A stretch of DNA of 64,000 bases from Actinoplanes xinjiangensis (GTDB lineage: Bacteria > Actinomycetota > Actinomycetes > Mycobacteriales > Micromonosporaceae). Below, piece after piece: positions 8,634 through 17,161 of this stretch. Positions within the stretch are counted from its first letter, which is position 1, and every line of letters begins with the position of its first letter. A program made the position numbers and the translations under genes. The stretch spans positions 1 to 64,000 of the forward strand of contig NZ_QGGR01000035.1 in the NCBI RefSeq assembly GCF_003148685.1, written 5' to 3'. The notes under the pieces are model-generated. The model made no database searches, was not told the DNA's origin, and worked only from the letters and a program-made list of their open reading frames with translations.

Positions 8634-9872
8634 CTACCGTGGCCCGGGCACCCGGCGCAGGTTCCGCACCGGCCGGGTGAGCAGCAGGGCGGCGCAGACC
8701 GCGACGCTGACCACGGCGGAGACGAACACCAGGGCCCGCGGATCGACGAACTCCACGACCGGCCCCACCAGCGCCTGCCCGACGGCCATCCCGGCCACCG
8801 AACCGGCCACCTCGTAGGCGGTGACCCGGTTGAGGACGTCCGGCGCGACCTGTGTCTGCACACTGGTGGACCACATCACCGACCAGAACGCCCAGGACAT
8901 CCCGCCCACCAGGTGACCGGCCATCAGCAGCGGCAACGGCAGCTCCAGCGCCACCGACAGCGGGATGAACGCGAACCCGGACATCGCCACCCCACCGGCG
9001 GCGAGCGGGCGCGAGGGGCGCAGCCGGATCGCGATCAGGCCGCCCAGCACCGTGCCGGCGCCGAGGCCGGCCATCACCCAGGCGTAGGCCACGTCACCGA
9101 GCCGGTCACCGATCAACCGGGAACCCAGCGGCACGTACGGGCCGAACACCAGGATACCGAAGAACACCCAGATCAGGATCACCGACCACATCCAGGACCG
9201 GGAGCGGAACTCCGACCAGCCCCGGCGCAGGTCGCGCAGCACCGTCGACGGCCGCCCGGACCGGACGGGCACCGGGAGCCGGATCAAAGCAAGGCACACC
9301 CCGCTCAGCAGGAACGTGCCCGCGTCGACGGCGTAGACGGTGCCGGCCCCGGCCACCACCCACAGCACCCCGGCCAGGACCGGGCCGCCGACCTGGGTGG
9401 CCGCGTCCGCCATCTTCAACGTGCCGTTGGCGCGCTGCGGGTCGGTGGCCACCAGCGGCACCATGCCGTTCACCCCGGGCTGGAACATCGCGGCGGCCGT
9501 GCCGGACAGGAACGACGCGGACAGCAGCAGCCAGAACGGCGGGGAGCCGGCGAAGAACGCGGCGGCCAGCACGCCCTGGGTGACGATCCGGACGACGTCG
9601 GCGCCGACCATCATGGTGCGGGCGCCCACCCGGTCGGCGAACACCCCGCCGAACAGCACGAAGATCACGAACGGAGCGGTCCAGACGGCCAGCACGTAGC
9701 CGACGCCGGACACCCCGTAGATCGCGCCGACGGCCAGCGCGGTCACGACGGGCAACATCGCATCCCCGAGCAGCGACACCGTACGGGCTCCGAAGAAAAG
9801 CGTGAAATTCCAGGTCCACAGCCGTTTCGGCGGGTCTACGGATGGCGGTCGGCCAAGAAGGACGGGCTCCAT
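8634..9872 (-). CDS. MFS transporter, DHA3-like exporter
   Basis: The 412-residue protein shows about twelve hydrophobic segments and the MFS loop signature FADRVGARTMMVGAD after segment 2. FLLSGVCLALIRLPVP ends the first half. The overall pattern resembles macrolide/siderophore exporters of the DHA3 group. It probably uses the proton gradient to export a small molecule. ATG 9872 is chosen; a GTG six bases upstream is possible. It is divergent from a GlxA/AraC-type regulator with 72 bases between starts, so that regulator is the obvious candidate for control. The cargo is unknown. Confidence 0.87.
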   Translation of the reverse strand: MEPVLLGRPPSVDPPKRLWTWNFTLFFGARTVSLLGDAMLPVVTALAVGAIYGVSGVGYVLAVWTAPFVIFVLFGGVFADRVGARTMMVGADVVRIVTQGVLAAAFFAGSPPFWLLLSASFLSGTAAAMFQPGVNGMVPLVATDPQRANGTLKMADAATQVGGPVLAGVLWVVAGAGTVYAVDAGTFLLSGVCLALIRLPVPVRSGRPSTVLRDLRRGWSEFRSRSWMWSVILIWVFFGILVFGPYVPLGSRLIGDRLGDVAYAWVMAGLGAGTVLGGLIAIRLRPSRPLAAGGVAMSGFAFIPLSVALELPLPLLMAGHLVGGMSWAFWSVMWSTSVQTQVAPDVLNRVTAYEVAGSVAGMAVGQALVGPVVEFVDPRALVFVSAVVSVAVCAALLLTRPVRNLRRVPGPR

Positions 9873-9944
9873 GATCACCCATTGTGGGCATCGCACCGGC
9901 CCACCACAGGCGCCCGGAACGACGACGGTGGGTACATTCGCGCC

Positions 9945-10883
9945 ATGCAGCACCGTGTCGTCGCCCTGGTCGGCCCGCCGCTCGAGATGTACCGGGTCAC
10001 CGGTGCCTCCGCCGTGTTCGGCGATCACGGGCCGGACATCCCCCGGCACTACGACTTCGCGCTCTGCGCCGAACGGCCGGGCCCGGTCCGTACCACCATG
10101 GGTGTCGACGTGATCGTCGAGCAGGGGCTGGAGGCTCTCGCCGGGGCCGGCACCGTCCTGATCCCCGGCTGGCAGGCCGGACCGGAGGTCTCCCCCGCGG
10201 TCGGTGCGGCGGTCCGCGCCGCCCACCGCCGCGGAGCGCGCATCGTGGCCCTCTGCTCGGGCATCCACGTCCCGGCGAGTCTGGGGCTGCTCGACGGCCG
10301 CGCCGCGGCCGTCCACTGGGAGATGACCGCCGACCTGGCCGCCCGCTATCCGCTGATCCGGTCGGACGCCTCGGTGCTCTACGTCGACCACGGTGACGTG
10401 GCCACCGCCGGCGCGTCGGCCACCACCGTCGACCTGTGCCTCAACCAGGTCCGCCGTGAGCACGGCGCCGCCCTGGCGATGCGCATCGGCCGGCAGTTGG
10501 CCGCGGCGCCGCACCGGGAGGGCAACCAGCGGCAGTTCCCCCGGCTGCCGACCACCGGGCCGGTGCCCGACTCCCTCGCCCCGCTGCTCGACTGGATCAC
10601 CGCCCACCTGCACCGGCCGCTGACCGTCGAGGACATGGCGGCCCGCGCCGGGCTGTCCCCGCGTACCCTCACCCGGCACTTCACCGACCGGCTCGGGGTC
10701 TCCCCCGGCCGTTGGCTGCTGGAGCGCCGCATCGCCGCCACCCGCGCCCTGCTCGAGGAGACCGACCTGCCGGTCGGGGCGATCGCCCAGCGTGTCGGGC
10801 TGTCCTCGGCGGTCAATCTGCGGCGCCGTTTCCGCGCCGCGCTCGGCACCACGCCGGCCGCGTACCGGCGTACGTTCCGCTGA
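9945..10883 (+). CDS. GlxA-type regulator (DJ-1/PfpI domain plus AraC HTH)
   Basis: The 312-residue protein has an N-terminal class-I glutamine amidotransferase-like fold with a nucleophile-elbow sequence VALCSGIHVPA, and an AraC-type double helix-turn-helix at the C-terminus (LTVEDMAARAGLSPRTLTRHF; PVGAIAQRVGLSSAVNLRRRF). This architecture defines GlxA/FtrA-type regulators, which usually activate nearby genes in response to a small ligand. It is divergent from the MFS exporter. The spacing to the next + gene is 69 bases, so the oxidoreductase downstream could be co-transcribed. Confidence 0.9.
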   Translation: MQHRVVALVGPPLEMYRVTGASAVFGDHGPDIPRHYDFALCAERPGPVRTTMGVDVIVEQGLEALAGAGTVLIPGWQAGPEVSPAVGAAVRAAHRRGARIVALCSGIHVPASLGLLDGRAAAVHWEMTADLAARYPLIRSDASVLYVDHGDVATAGASATTVDLCLNQVRREHGAALAMRIGRQLAAAPHREGNQRQFPRLPTTGPVPDSLAPLLDWITAHLHRPLTVEDMAARAGLSPRTLTRHFTDRLGVSPGRWLLERRIAATRALLEETDLPVGAIAQRVGLSSAVNLRRRFRAALGTTPAAYRRTFR

Positions 10884-10952
10884 CCGAACCGCTGGGGCCT
10901 GTCCCGTAGGGGCGACCGGGCCGCCCCCACGAAGCAGGCCTAGGTTGCAGGG

Positions 10953-11816
10953 ATGAAAATCGTCGGACTGGTCGGTGCCGGGCACATGGGGTCGGGGCTC
11001 GGGTGGGCGCTGCGCGAGGGTGGCCACGACGTCGTCACGTCGGTGGCGGGCCGGTCCGGGCGGACGGTGGGCCTCGCGCGGGAGGCCGGGCTGCGCCTGC
11101 TCCCCCGCCCCGTCGACGTGCTGGCGCAGGCGGACGTGATCCTCGTCGTCACTCCGCCGGGGGCGGCACTCGACGCGGCCCGCGAGATCGCCGGGCTGGC
11201 CGCGGCCCCGGAGGTCGCCGCGCGAGGCACCGGACGGCCGCTGGTCGCCGACCTGAACGCCGTGTCACCGGAGACCGCCACCGCGGCCGCGGACCTGATC
11301 ACCGGTGCGGGCCTGGACTTCGTGGACGGTTCCATCTCGGGCCCGCCGCCGACGGTCCGGCCCGGGGCGCGGCTCTACCTCTCCGGTCCCCGGGCCGGCG
11401 AGGTGGCCGGCCTCCGGTGGACACACGCGCACCCGGTGGTGGTCGGCGATCGCGCCGGTGCCGCAAGCGCGGTGAAGATGTCCACCGCGTCGGTCTACAA
11501 GGGGCTCGTCGGGTTGATGGCGCAGGCGATGCGTGCCGCGGCGGCACACGGTGTGCTGGAGCCGGTGATGGCCGATCTCGGCGACGGCTTCGTCACCCCG
11601 TACGAGGTGGCGCTCGCCTCGACGAAGGCGCACCGCTACGTCGCGGAGATGCGGGAGATCGCGCGGTCCCAGGCCGCGGCGGGTCTCACGCCGTCGCTGT
11701 TCGAGGCGTTCGCCGAGGTCTGGTCCGACATCGCCGGCCGTCCGCTGGCCGACGGTGATCCCGAGACCGTCGCGCGCGGGATCACCGCGGACGAGGTGGC
11801 CGGCCGCCTGGGCTGA
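10953..11816 (+). CDS. NAD(P)-dependent 6PGDH-like oxidoreductase (DUF1932-type C-domain)
   Basis: The 287-residue protein begins with a Rossmann fold, GLVGAGHMGSG at residues 5-15. VDVLAQADVILVVTPPG (cofactor domain) and FVDGSISGPPPT (substrate region) follow. The C-terminal helical domain contains KMSTASVYKGL, including the Lys expected for the beta-hydroxyacid dehydrogenase/6PGDH group. It probably reduces or oxidises a small hydroxy acid or imine; the exact substrate is unknown. ATG 10953 follows GCAGGG. It may form a unit with the upstream regulator gene. Confidence 0.85.
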   Translation: MKIVGLVGAGHMGSGLGWALREGGHDVVTSVAGRSGRTVGLAREAGLRLLPRPVDVLAQADVILVVTPPGAALDAAREIAGLAAAPEVAARGTGRPLVADLNAVSPETATAAADLITGAGLDFVDGSISGPPPTVRPGARLYLSGPRAGEVAGLRWTHAHPVVVGDRAGAASAVKMSTASVYKGLVGLMAQAMRAAAAHGVLEPVMADLGDGFVTPYEVALASTKAHRYVAEMREIARSQAAAGLTPSLFEAFAEVWSDIAGRPLADGDPETVARGITADEVAGRLG

Positions 11817-11894
11817 AGGAGAAGGGTGACCGAAGGTTGGAAACTGGATCCACGGGTATTCACAGGGCGTACATCCGCAACGTGGAGGTGTCCG

Positions 11895-12068
11895 ATGGCT
11901 TTCGATGACAAGGTCGACAACAAGGCCGAGGAGCTCGGCGGCAAGGTCAAGGAGGGCGTCGGCAAGGCGACCGACGACGAGCGCCTGGAGGCCGAGGGCA
12001 AGACCGACCAGAAGGCGTCGAACCTCAAGCAGGCCGGTGAGAAGATCAAGGACGTCTTCCGTTCCTGA
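11895..12068 (+). CDS. CsbD-family general stress protein
   Basis: This 57-residue, highly charged protein (MAFDDKVDNKAEELGGKVKEG at the start, then LEAEGKTDQKASNLKQAGEKIKD) fits the CsbD family in length and composition. The family is stress induced and of unclear biochemical role. ATG 11895 is chosen over an open upstream frame from 11826 because GGAGGTG lies just before it. It is followed within 30 bases by a strong hairpin, so it ends its own transcript. Confidence 0.9.
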   Translation: MAFDDKVDNKAEELGGKVKEGVGKATDDERLEAEGKTDQKASNLKQAGEKIKDVFRS

Positions 12069-12096
12069 CGGCTTCCGAACGGCTTTCGATACGCCG

Positions 12097-12130
12097 TGCG
12101 GCCCGGATCACCATCGTGGTCCGGGCCGCA
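12097..12130. terminator. Hairpin between csbD-like and lamin-tail genes
   Basis: TGCGGCCCGGA pairs with TCCGGGCCGCA (11 bp) across a 12-base loop. It lies between convergent genes ending at 12068 and 12136, so it can terminate both. No long T-run is present, as is common in actinomycetes. Confidence 0.7.
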
Positions 12131-12135
12131 TGCTG

Positions 12136-12582
12136 TCAGCAGACCGCGCTGGTACGCCCCACCTGCCGCGGCCACGTGCAGGTGTCGTGCACGGCCCCAC
12201 CGCGGTTGCGCAGGGTCGCCGTGTCCCCGGTGTTGTTCCACACGTAGTTGCCGGAGTTCCAGTACCGGTGGGTGGCGGTGTCGGTGCCCTTGCCGGTGTG
12301 CAGGTAGAGCAGGCCGCCCTTGCCGGCGATCGTGACGTTGCCGAAGGTGTGGCTGCGGACCGCGTCGGCGACCCGCCAGCCGTTCAGGTTGACGGCCGCC
12401 GGGCCGGTGTTGACCAGGGCGATCCACTCCGCGTTGAGGCTCCCGTTCGAGCGGTCGTCCTTGCCCGGTGAGTCGTACTGGACGCTCTGGAACCGCAGTG
12501 CCGGGGCGGCCTGGGCGGGCGCGGCCACGGACAGTACGGACCCGAGAGCGACGGTGACGACCCCGGGCAGTATGCGAAGCAT
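12136..12582 (-). CDS. Secreted lamin-tail domain protein
   Basis: The 148-residue protein has a clear signal peptide (MLRILPGVVTVALGSVLSVA, then APAQAAPA) and a single lamin-tail domain: LRFQSVQYDSPG, EWIALVNTGPAAVNLNGWRV, RSHTFGNVTI and a closing WNNTGDTATLRN. Bacterial lamin-tail domains are Ig-like modules found on secreted nucleases and surface proteins; a stand-alone copy has no known catalytic role. ATG 12582 is chosen because AGGAG lies eight bases upstream. An in-frame extension to 12654 lacks a signal-like start. The leader carries a hairpin-forming repeat. Confidence 0.85.
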   Translation of the reverse strand: MLRILPGVVTVALGSVLSVAAPAQAAPALRFQSVQYDSPGKDDRSNGSLNAEWIALVNTGPAAVNLNGWRVADAVRSHTFGNVTIAGKGGLLYLHTGKGTDTATHRYWNSGNYVWNNTGDTATLRNRGGAVHDTCTWPRQVGRTSAVC

Positions 12583-12696
12583 GCGATCTCCTGTCGGGTA
12601 TTGGGCGGATAGCAGCATTCTTCCGGCTAAGTCGGTAAATCCGGCAGAGGACACGGCCTGTCAGGCTTTCGGGGTACCCGCCGATTCCCCGCCGCG

Positions 12697-12734
12697 AACT
12701 GCCATACCTCCGTTTTTGCAGGTCATTGGCAGTT
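12697..12734 (-). promoter_or_regulatory. Inverted repeat in lamin-tail upstream region
   Basis: AACTGCCA (12697-12704) is repeated inverted as TGGCAGTT (12727-12734). A second nested pair ACCT/AGGT lies inside, giving a stem-like arrangement about 115-150 bases upstream of the lamin-tail start. It could be an operator or a leader-RNA hairpin; a GCCTG-A-CAGGC hairpin (12655-12665) lies between it and the gene. I could not match it to a known riboswitch. Confidence 0.4.
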
Positions 12735-12776
12735 ACCGGGTTGTCGCACCGCTAGTGCCGGGCGTACGGTGTCCGG

Positions 12777-13799
12777 GTGGCCGAGCATGAGCACCACCAC
12801 CCGCAGCGGCACGGCGTCCGGCACCTGCTGCGACCGCACTCGCACGACACCACCGACAAGGTCGACAGCGCGCTGGAAGCCTCCCGCGACGGCCTGCGCG
12901 CCCTGTGGATCTCCCTGGCCGGGCTCGGTGTCACCGCCGCCGTGCAGGCCGTGATCGTGGCGATGTCCGGTTCCGTGGCACTGCTCGGCGACACCGTGCA
13001 CAACGTCGCCGACGCGCTCACCGCCGTGCCGCTGGGCATCGCGTTCTGGCTCGGCAGACGGGCCGCGACCCGGGCGTACACCTATGGCTTCGGCCGCGCC
13101 GAGGACCTGGCCGGCGTGGTGATCGTGGTGGTGATCGCGGCGTCCGCGGTCGCGTCGGCGTGGTTCGCCGTCGACCGGCTGATGCATCCGCGCGACATCA
13201 GCCACCTGCCCTGGGTGCTGGCGGCCGGGCTGGCCGGTTTCGCCGGCAACGAGATCGTCGCCCGCTACCGGATCGCGGTGGGCCGGGCGATCGGCTCGGC
13301 CGCCCTGGTCGCCGACGGGCTGCACGCCCGGACCGACGGGTTCACCTCGCTGGCCGTGGTGGCCGCCGCGGGCGGCGCGTGGCTGGGCTGGGGCTGGGCC
13401 GACCCGGTGGTCGGCATCGCGATCACCGTGGCGATCCTGTTCGTGCTGACCGGCGCGGCCCGTCAGGTCTATCACCGGCTGATGGACCGGGTGGATCCCG
13501 CCATGGTCGACCACGCCGAGCAGCACCTGCGCGAGACCGACGGGGTGCGCGACGTGTCCGGCCTGCGGCTGCGCTGGATCGGGCACGCCCTGCACGCCGA
13601 GGCCGGCATCGTGGTCGACGCCCGCCTCACCCTGCTGGCCGCCCACGAGATCGCCGCCGACGCCGAGCATCAGCTCACCCACCACGTGCCGCGGCTGACG
13701 TCGGCGACCGTGCACGTCGACCCGGACAGCCACCCCGGCGACGCCCACCACCTCGGCCTCGCCCACGACCGCCGCACCCGCCTGGCCACCCCCACCTGA
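12777..13799 (+). CDS. Cation diffusion facilitator (CDF) metal efflux transporter
   Basis: The 340-residue protein has a His-rich N-terminus (EHEHHHPQRHGVRH), six transmembrane segments and the two metal-site motifs HNVAD and HARTD (HxxxD in segments 2 and 5). A cytoplasmic ferredoxin-like C-domain and a His-rich tail (HPGDAHHLGLAHD) follow. CDF proteins export Zn2+, Co2+, Fe2+ or Mn2+ by proton antiport; the His-rich ends suggest zinc or a similar ion (inference). The start is GTG 12777. No metal-responsive regulator gene is adjacent. Confidence 0.92.
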   Translation: MAEHEHHHPQRHGVRHLLRPHSHDTTDKVDSALEASRDGLRALWISLAGLGVTAAVQAVIVAMSGSVALLGDTVHNVADALTAVPLGIAFWLGRRAATRAYTYGFGRAEDLAGVVIVVVIAASAVASAWFAVDRLMHPRDISHLPWVLAAGLAGFAGNEIVARYRIAVGRAIGSAALVADGLHARTDGFTSLAVVAAAGGAWLGWGWADPVVGIAITVAILFVLTGAARQVYHRLMDRVDPAMVDHAEQHLRETDGVRDVSGLRLRWIGHALHAEAGIVVDARLTLLAAHEIAADAEHQLTHHVPRLTSATVHVDPDSHPGDAHHLGLAHDRRTRLATPT

Positions 13800-13920
13800 C
13801 GGCCGCCTCCGGCGAATGCCGACATACCCCGGCCCGGACGGGTGGCCCGTCGAGGTCCGGTGGGAGCCGTGATCGTCTCCCGGTAACCTTCGCCAGCGGA
13901 AGCAGTGGAGGAGGACATCG

Positions 13921-14562
13921 ATGACCGACCAGGTCCCCGGACCCCGGCCGTCCGGCACCGTCTACGGGCGCGGCGGTGTGGAGACGAGCGGCAGTGCGCC
14001 GGACCGGCTGCCCCGCGCCATGATCGTCGGCGTCGTCGTGGGGGTGGTCGCGGTCCTCGGCCTCGGCTACGCCGCGTGGAGCAGCACCGGCGGTGCCGAG
14101 CAGAGACCGGCGGCCGCCGCGACCTCGGCGCCGGCAGAGCCGGCTCCCGCGCCGACGAAGCCCGCGAAACCGCAGCTCGCGGCCGGGTCCTGGCTGCTGT
14201 CGCCGCTCGATGACGAGGCCACCTATCTGACCGCCACCGGCGAGTACGCGAAGATGTCGCCCGCCGACCCGGCCACGCTGACGGTGAGTGCCGGCCTGGC
14301 CGACGACACCTGTTTCTCGTTCCGGCTGGAGGACGGGCGCTACCTGCGGCACTTCGACTACCGGCTGCGGTTCGACGCCTCCGACGACTCGGACCTGTTC
14401 CGGGCGGACGCCACGTTCTGCCGGGAGGCGGGCACCGACGCGGGCACGGTCCGGCTGCGGTCGAAGAACTACCCGGATCATGTGGTGCACCGGCGCGACG
14501 ACGACTCGCTCTACATCGACAAGGAGCCGGGGACCTCCTTCATGGTGCAGGTGCCGTCCTGA
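13921..14562 (+). CDS. Membrane-anchored AbfB-domain protein
   Basis: This 213-residue protein has a short cytoplasmic leader, one transmembrane helix (IVGVVVGVVAVLGLGYAAW), an Ala/Pro linker and an extracellular AbfB-like beta-trefoil domain (RYLRHFDYRLRF, ADATFCREAG, KNYPDHVVHRRDD). AbfB modules bind arabinose side chains of hemicellulose. No catalytic domain is attached, so a sensor or adhesion role is possible. GTGGAGGAGG precedes ATG 13921. The phytochrome kinase gene starts 27 bases after its stop, so the two may be co-transcribed. Confidence 0.82.
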   Translation: MTDQVPGPRPSGTVYGRGGVETSGSAPDRLPRAMIVGVVVGVVAVLGLGYAAWSSTGGAEQRPAAAATSAPAEPAPAPTKPAKPQLAAGSWLLSPLDDEATYLTATGEYAKMSPADPATLTVSAGLADDTCFSFRLEDGRYLRHFDYRLRFDASDDSDLFRADATFCREAGTDAGTVRLRSKNYPDHVVHRRDDDSLYIDKEPGTSFMVQVPS

Positions 14563-14588
14563 GCACCCCGGGCGGGCTGCCGGAGCAG

Positions 14589-16784
14589 GTGGCCGCCGCG
14601 GAGCATGCGGTGGGCGGCGGGTTCGACCTGACGCAGTGCGTGCGTGAGCCGATCCATCTGCTGGGCGGTGTCCAGTCGTACGGCGCCCTGATCGCGATCC
14701 GGGCCGGCGAGATCGCCGTGACCAGCGCGAACGCTGAACGGATGCTCGGTGTCGCCGGCCTGGCCGGTACCCCGGCGACGCGGCTGCTGGATGTCGATCA
14801 GCTGGCCGCGCTGGAGGGGCTGGCCGACGCGGACACCGGGCAGACCGCGATGATGCCGGTGACCACGACCGCCGAGGCCGGCGCCGGGCGCTTCGACGTG
14901 ACCGTGCACCGCTGCGACGGCATGCTGGTGCTGGAGTTCGAGCCGGCCGGCGCGGCGCACGACTTCCCGGCGATCTACACCCCGATCCGGCAGGCGCTGA
15001 TCCGGCTGCAGATGGCCGCCACCGTGGTCGAGGCGTGCCGGGCCGCGGTGCGTGAGGTCCGGGCGATCACCGGCTACGACCGGGTGGTCGCCTACCGGTT
15101 CGAGAGCCTGGACGGCGCGGGTGAGGTGATCGCCGAGGACGTGGCCGAGGGCGGGGAGCCGTGGCTGGGTCTGTGGTTCCCGGCGAGCGACATCCCGCCG
15201 CAGGCCCGCCGGCTGTACGAGCGCAACTGGATCCGGGTGATCGCCGACGTCGACGACGCGACGGCCCGCCTGTCCGGGCCGCTCGACCTGTCGATGTCGG
15301 TCCTGCGCACGGTGTCCCCGTTCCACCTGGAGTATCTGCGCAACATCGGGGTGCGGTCGTCGATGTCGGTGTCGCTGCTGTCCGGCGGCCGGCTGTGGGG
15401 GCTGATCGCCTGTCACGGACGTACACCGACCACGCTGACCCCGCAGGTCCGGGCGGCGTGTGAGTTCTTCGGGGTGGCGCTGTCGCTGCATCTGGCGGCG
15501 TTGCGGGAACGGGAGCAGGCGGCCGCCCGGGACCGGTCCCGGACGCTGATCGCCCGCCTGCTGGAGACCGCGTCGGCGGGGCCGAGCGGGGTGTGGCCGC
15601 TGGACCCGGACGGGATGGCCCGGGTGATCGCCTGTGATGCGGTGCTGATCCGCGCCGAGGGCCGGGTCACGGTGCACGGCGCCGATCCGGGGCCGGAGCT
15701 GGTGGACGCGCTGCTCGCCGCGGTACCGCATGCCGGGTCGATGTGGCACAGCGACCGGCTGGGTGAGGACGTGCCCGCGCTGGCCGCGCTGTCGCCGGGG
15801 GTGTGCGGTGCGCTGGTGTTGCCGTCGGGGCCGGACGGCGATCTGATCGTGTGGCTGCGCGGGGAGCGTACGGTGCCGCGGCGCTGGGCGACCGACCCGG
15901 CCGAGCCGGTGGTGCCGGGTCCGCACGGGCGGCGGCTGACCCCGCGCGGGTCGACGGCGGTGTTCCTGGCCTCGGTGCGGGGGCGGAGCCTGCCGTGGTC
16001 GTCCAACGATCTGGCGATGGCGGTCGAGCTGGGCCGGGCCGTGGTCGGGATCGCGGTGACGCACGCCCGCCGGGTCTCGGTGCTGAACGGGGAGCTGAGC
16101 CGCAGCAACGTGGACCTGGACGCGTTCGCGCACGCGGCCGCCCACGACCTGAAGGAGCCGCTGCGCGGGATCGCGAATACGGCCACGTTCATCGTCGAGG
16201 ACACCGCCGACGAACTGGACGAGGTGACGGCCCGCCGGCTGGCGTCGATCCAGCGGCTGGCGGAACGGATGGACGAGCTGCTCAACGCACTTCTCTACTA
16301 TTCGCGGCTGGGGCGTACCGAACTGCATCGGCGGTCGCTGGACCTGTCGGAGGCGGTGACCCGGGCGCTGGAGGTGGCCGGCCCGCGGTTGCGGGAGGCC
16401 GGCGTGTCGATCGGCATGCCCGGCCCCGGGACGACGGTCACCGCCGATCCGGTGCTGTTCGACCAGGTGCTGGTGAACCTGCTGGTGAACGCGGCGAAGT
16501 ATGCGCGCCCGGACGGCCCGCGGCTGGTTTCGGTGACCGGCGGCCCGGAGCTGGTGGTCCGCGACAACGGCATCGGCATGCCGCCGCATCTGCGGGAACA
16601 GGCGTTCCAGCTGTTCCGGCGGCTGCACCCGGCGACCGCCGGATACGACGGGTCGGGCGCCGGTCTGGCCATCGTGCGCCGCATCGTGGAACGCCACGGC
16701 GGTCAGGTCTGGGCCGAGGAGTCCCCCGGCGGCGGGACCACGATCCGGGCCACGTTCCCCGAGCCCGGCCGTGACCTCCAGTAG
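14589..16784 (+). CDS. Bacteriophytochrome sensor histidine kinase
   Basis: The 731-residue protein has the order PAS2-GAF-PHY-HisKA-HATPase. The biliverdin-attachment Cys is present at residue 17 in QCVREPIHLLGG. The GAF domain has PASDIPPQAR (Asp201), SPFHLEYLRNIGV (His246) and LIACHGRTP (His276), equivalents of the chromophore-pocket residues of DrBphP. The kinase has AHDLKEPLR (phospho-His519), DNGIGMP and GSGAGLAIV. It should be a red/far-red switch in the cytosol. GTG 14589 is the only nearby start and gives the expected N-terminal length. No heme oxygenase gene for making biliverdin is in the window. Its 3' end overlaps the opposing response-regulator gene by 82 bases. Confidence 0.92.
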   Translation: MAAAEHAVGGGFDLTQCVREPIHLLGGVQSYGALIAIRAGEIAVTSANAERMLGVAGLAGTPATRLLDVDQLAALEGLADADTGQTAMMPVTTTAEAGAGRFDVTVHRCDGMLVLEFEPAGAAHDFPAIYTPIRQALIRLQMAATVVEACRAAVREVRAITGYDRVVAYRFESLDGAGEVIAEDVAEGGEPWLGLWFPASDIPPQARRLYERNWIRVIADVDDATARLSGPLDLSMSVLRTVSPFHLEYLRNIGVRSSMSVSLLSGGRLWGLIACHGRTPTTLTPQVRAACEFFGVALSLHLAALREREQAAARDRSRTLIARLLETASAGPSGVWPLDPDGMARVIACDAVLIRAEGRVTVHGADPGPELVDALLAAVPHAGSMWHSDRLGEDVPALAALSPGVCGALVLPSGPDGDLIVWLRGERTVPRRWATDPAEPVVPGPHGRRLTPRGSTAVFLASVRGRSLPWSSNDLAMAVELGRAVVGIAVTHARRVSVLNGELSRSNVDLDAFAHAAAHDLKEPLRGIANTATFIVEDTADELDEVTARRLASIQRLAERMDELLNALLYYSRLGRTELHRRSLDLSEAVTRALEVAGPRLREAGVSIGMPGPGTTVTADPVLFDQVLVNLLVNAAKYARPDGPRLVSVTGGPELVVRDNGIGMPPHLREQAFQLFRRLHPATAGYDGSGAGLAIVRRIVERHGGQVWAEESPGGGTTIRATFPEPGRDLQ

Positions 16785-17161
16785 TCGACGGTCTGGCTGA
16801 GCACACTCTGGAACAGGGCGAAGTTGAGCGGCTTGTAGACGTAGCTGTCGGCGCCGGCGGCGTGGCAGGCGTCCGCCTCGGCCTGGTCCTCCGACGAGGT
16901 GAACACCACCAGCCGCACCTCGTCGAGGTCGGTGTGGGCCCGGACCCCCCGGATCACGTCGAGGCCGCTCTCGCCGGGCATGTTGAGGTCGAGCAGCACC
17001 AGCCAGGGCCGTTCCCGGCCCGGTTCGGTGAGGCCGGCCAGCACGTCCGCGCCGGAGCGGAAGAACTCCCGGCGCAGTGCCGGGTGGGACCGGCCGATGG
17101 CCCGTTCGATGGCCTCGACGTCCTCGTCACTGTCCTCGACCACGAAGATGAGATCGCTCAT
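16703..17161 (-). CDS. Rcp1-type response regulator (receiver only)
   Basis: The 152-residue single receiver domain has acidic residues E9/D10, phospho-acceptor D58 in LLDLNMPGESG, VVFTSSE and VYKPLN. The long beta4-alpha4 region and LDLNMPG motif resemble Rcp-type partners of phytochrome kinases. No output domain is present, so it must act by protein contact. ATG 17161 overlaps the SpoIIE stop as ATGA, which suggests translational coupling. The gene converges on the phytochrome gene and overlaps its 3' end. It is the natural candidate substrate for that kinase (inference). Confidence 0.9.
   Translation of the reverse strand: MSDLIFVVEDSDEDVEAIERAIGRSHPALRREFFRSGADVLAGLTEPGRERPWLVLLDLNMPGESGLDVIRGVRAHTDLDEVRLVVFTSSEDQAEADACHAAGADSYVYKPLNFALFQSVLSQTVDYWRSRPGSGNVARIVVPPPGDSSAQT

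Noticed and set aside
8913-9944. Long upstream extension of the GlxA-type regulator frame
   Set aside because: The extension is antisense to the MFS gene and has shadow composition; the family start is at 9945.
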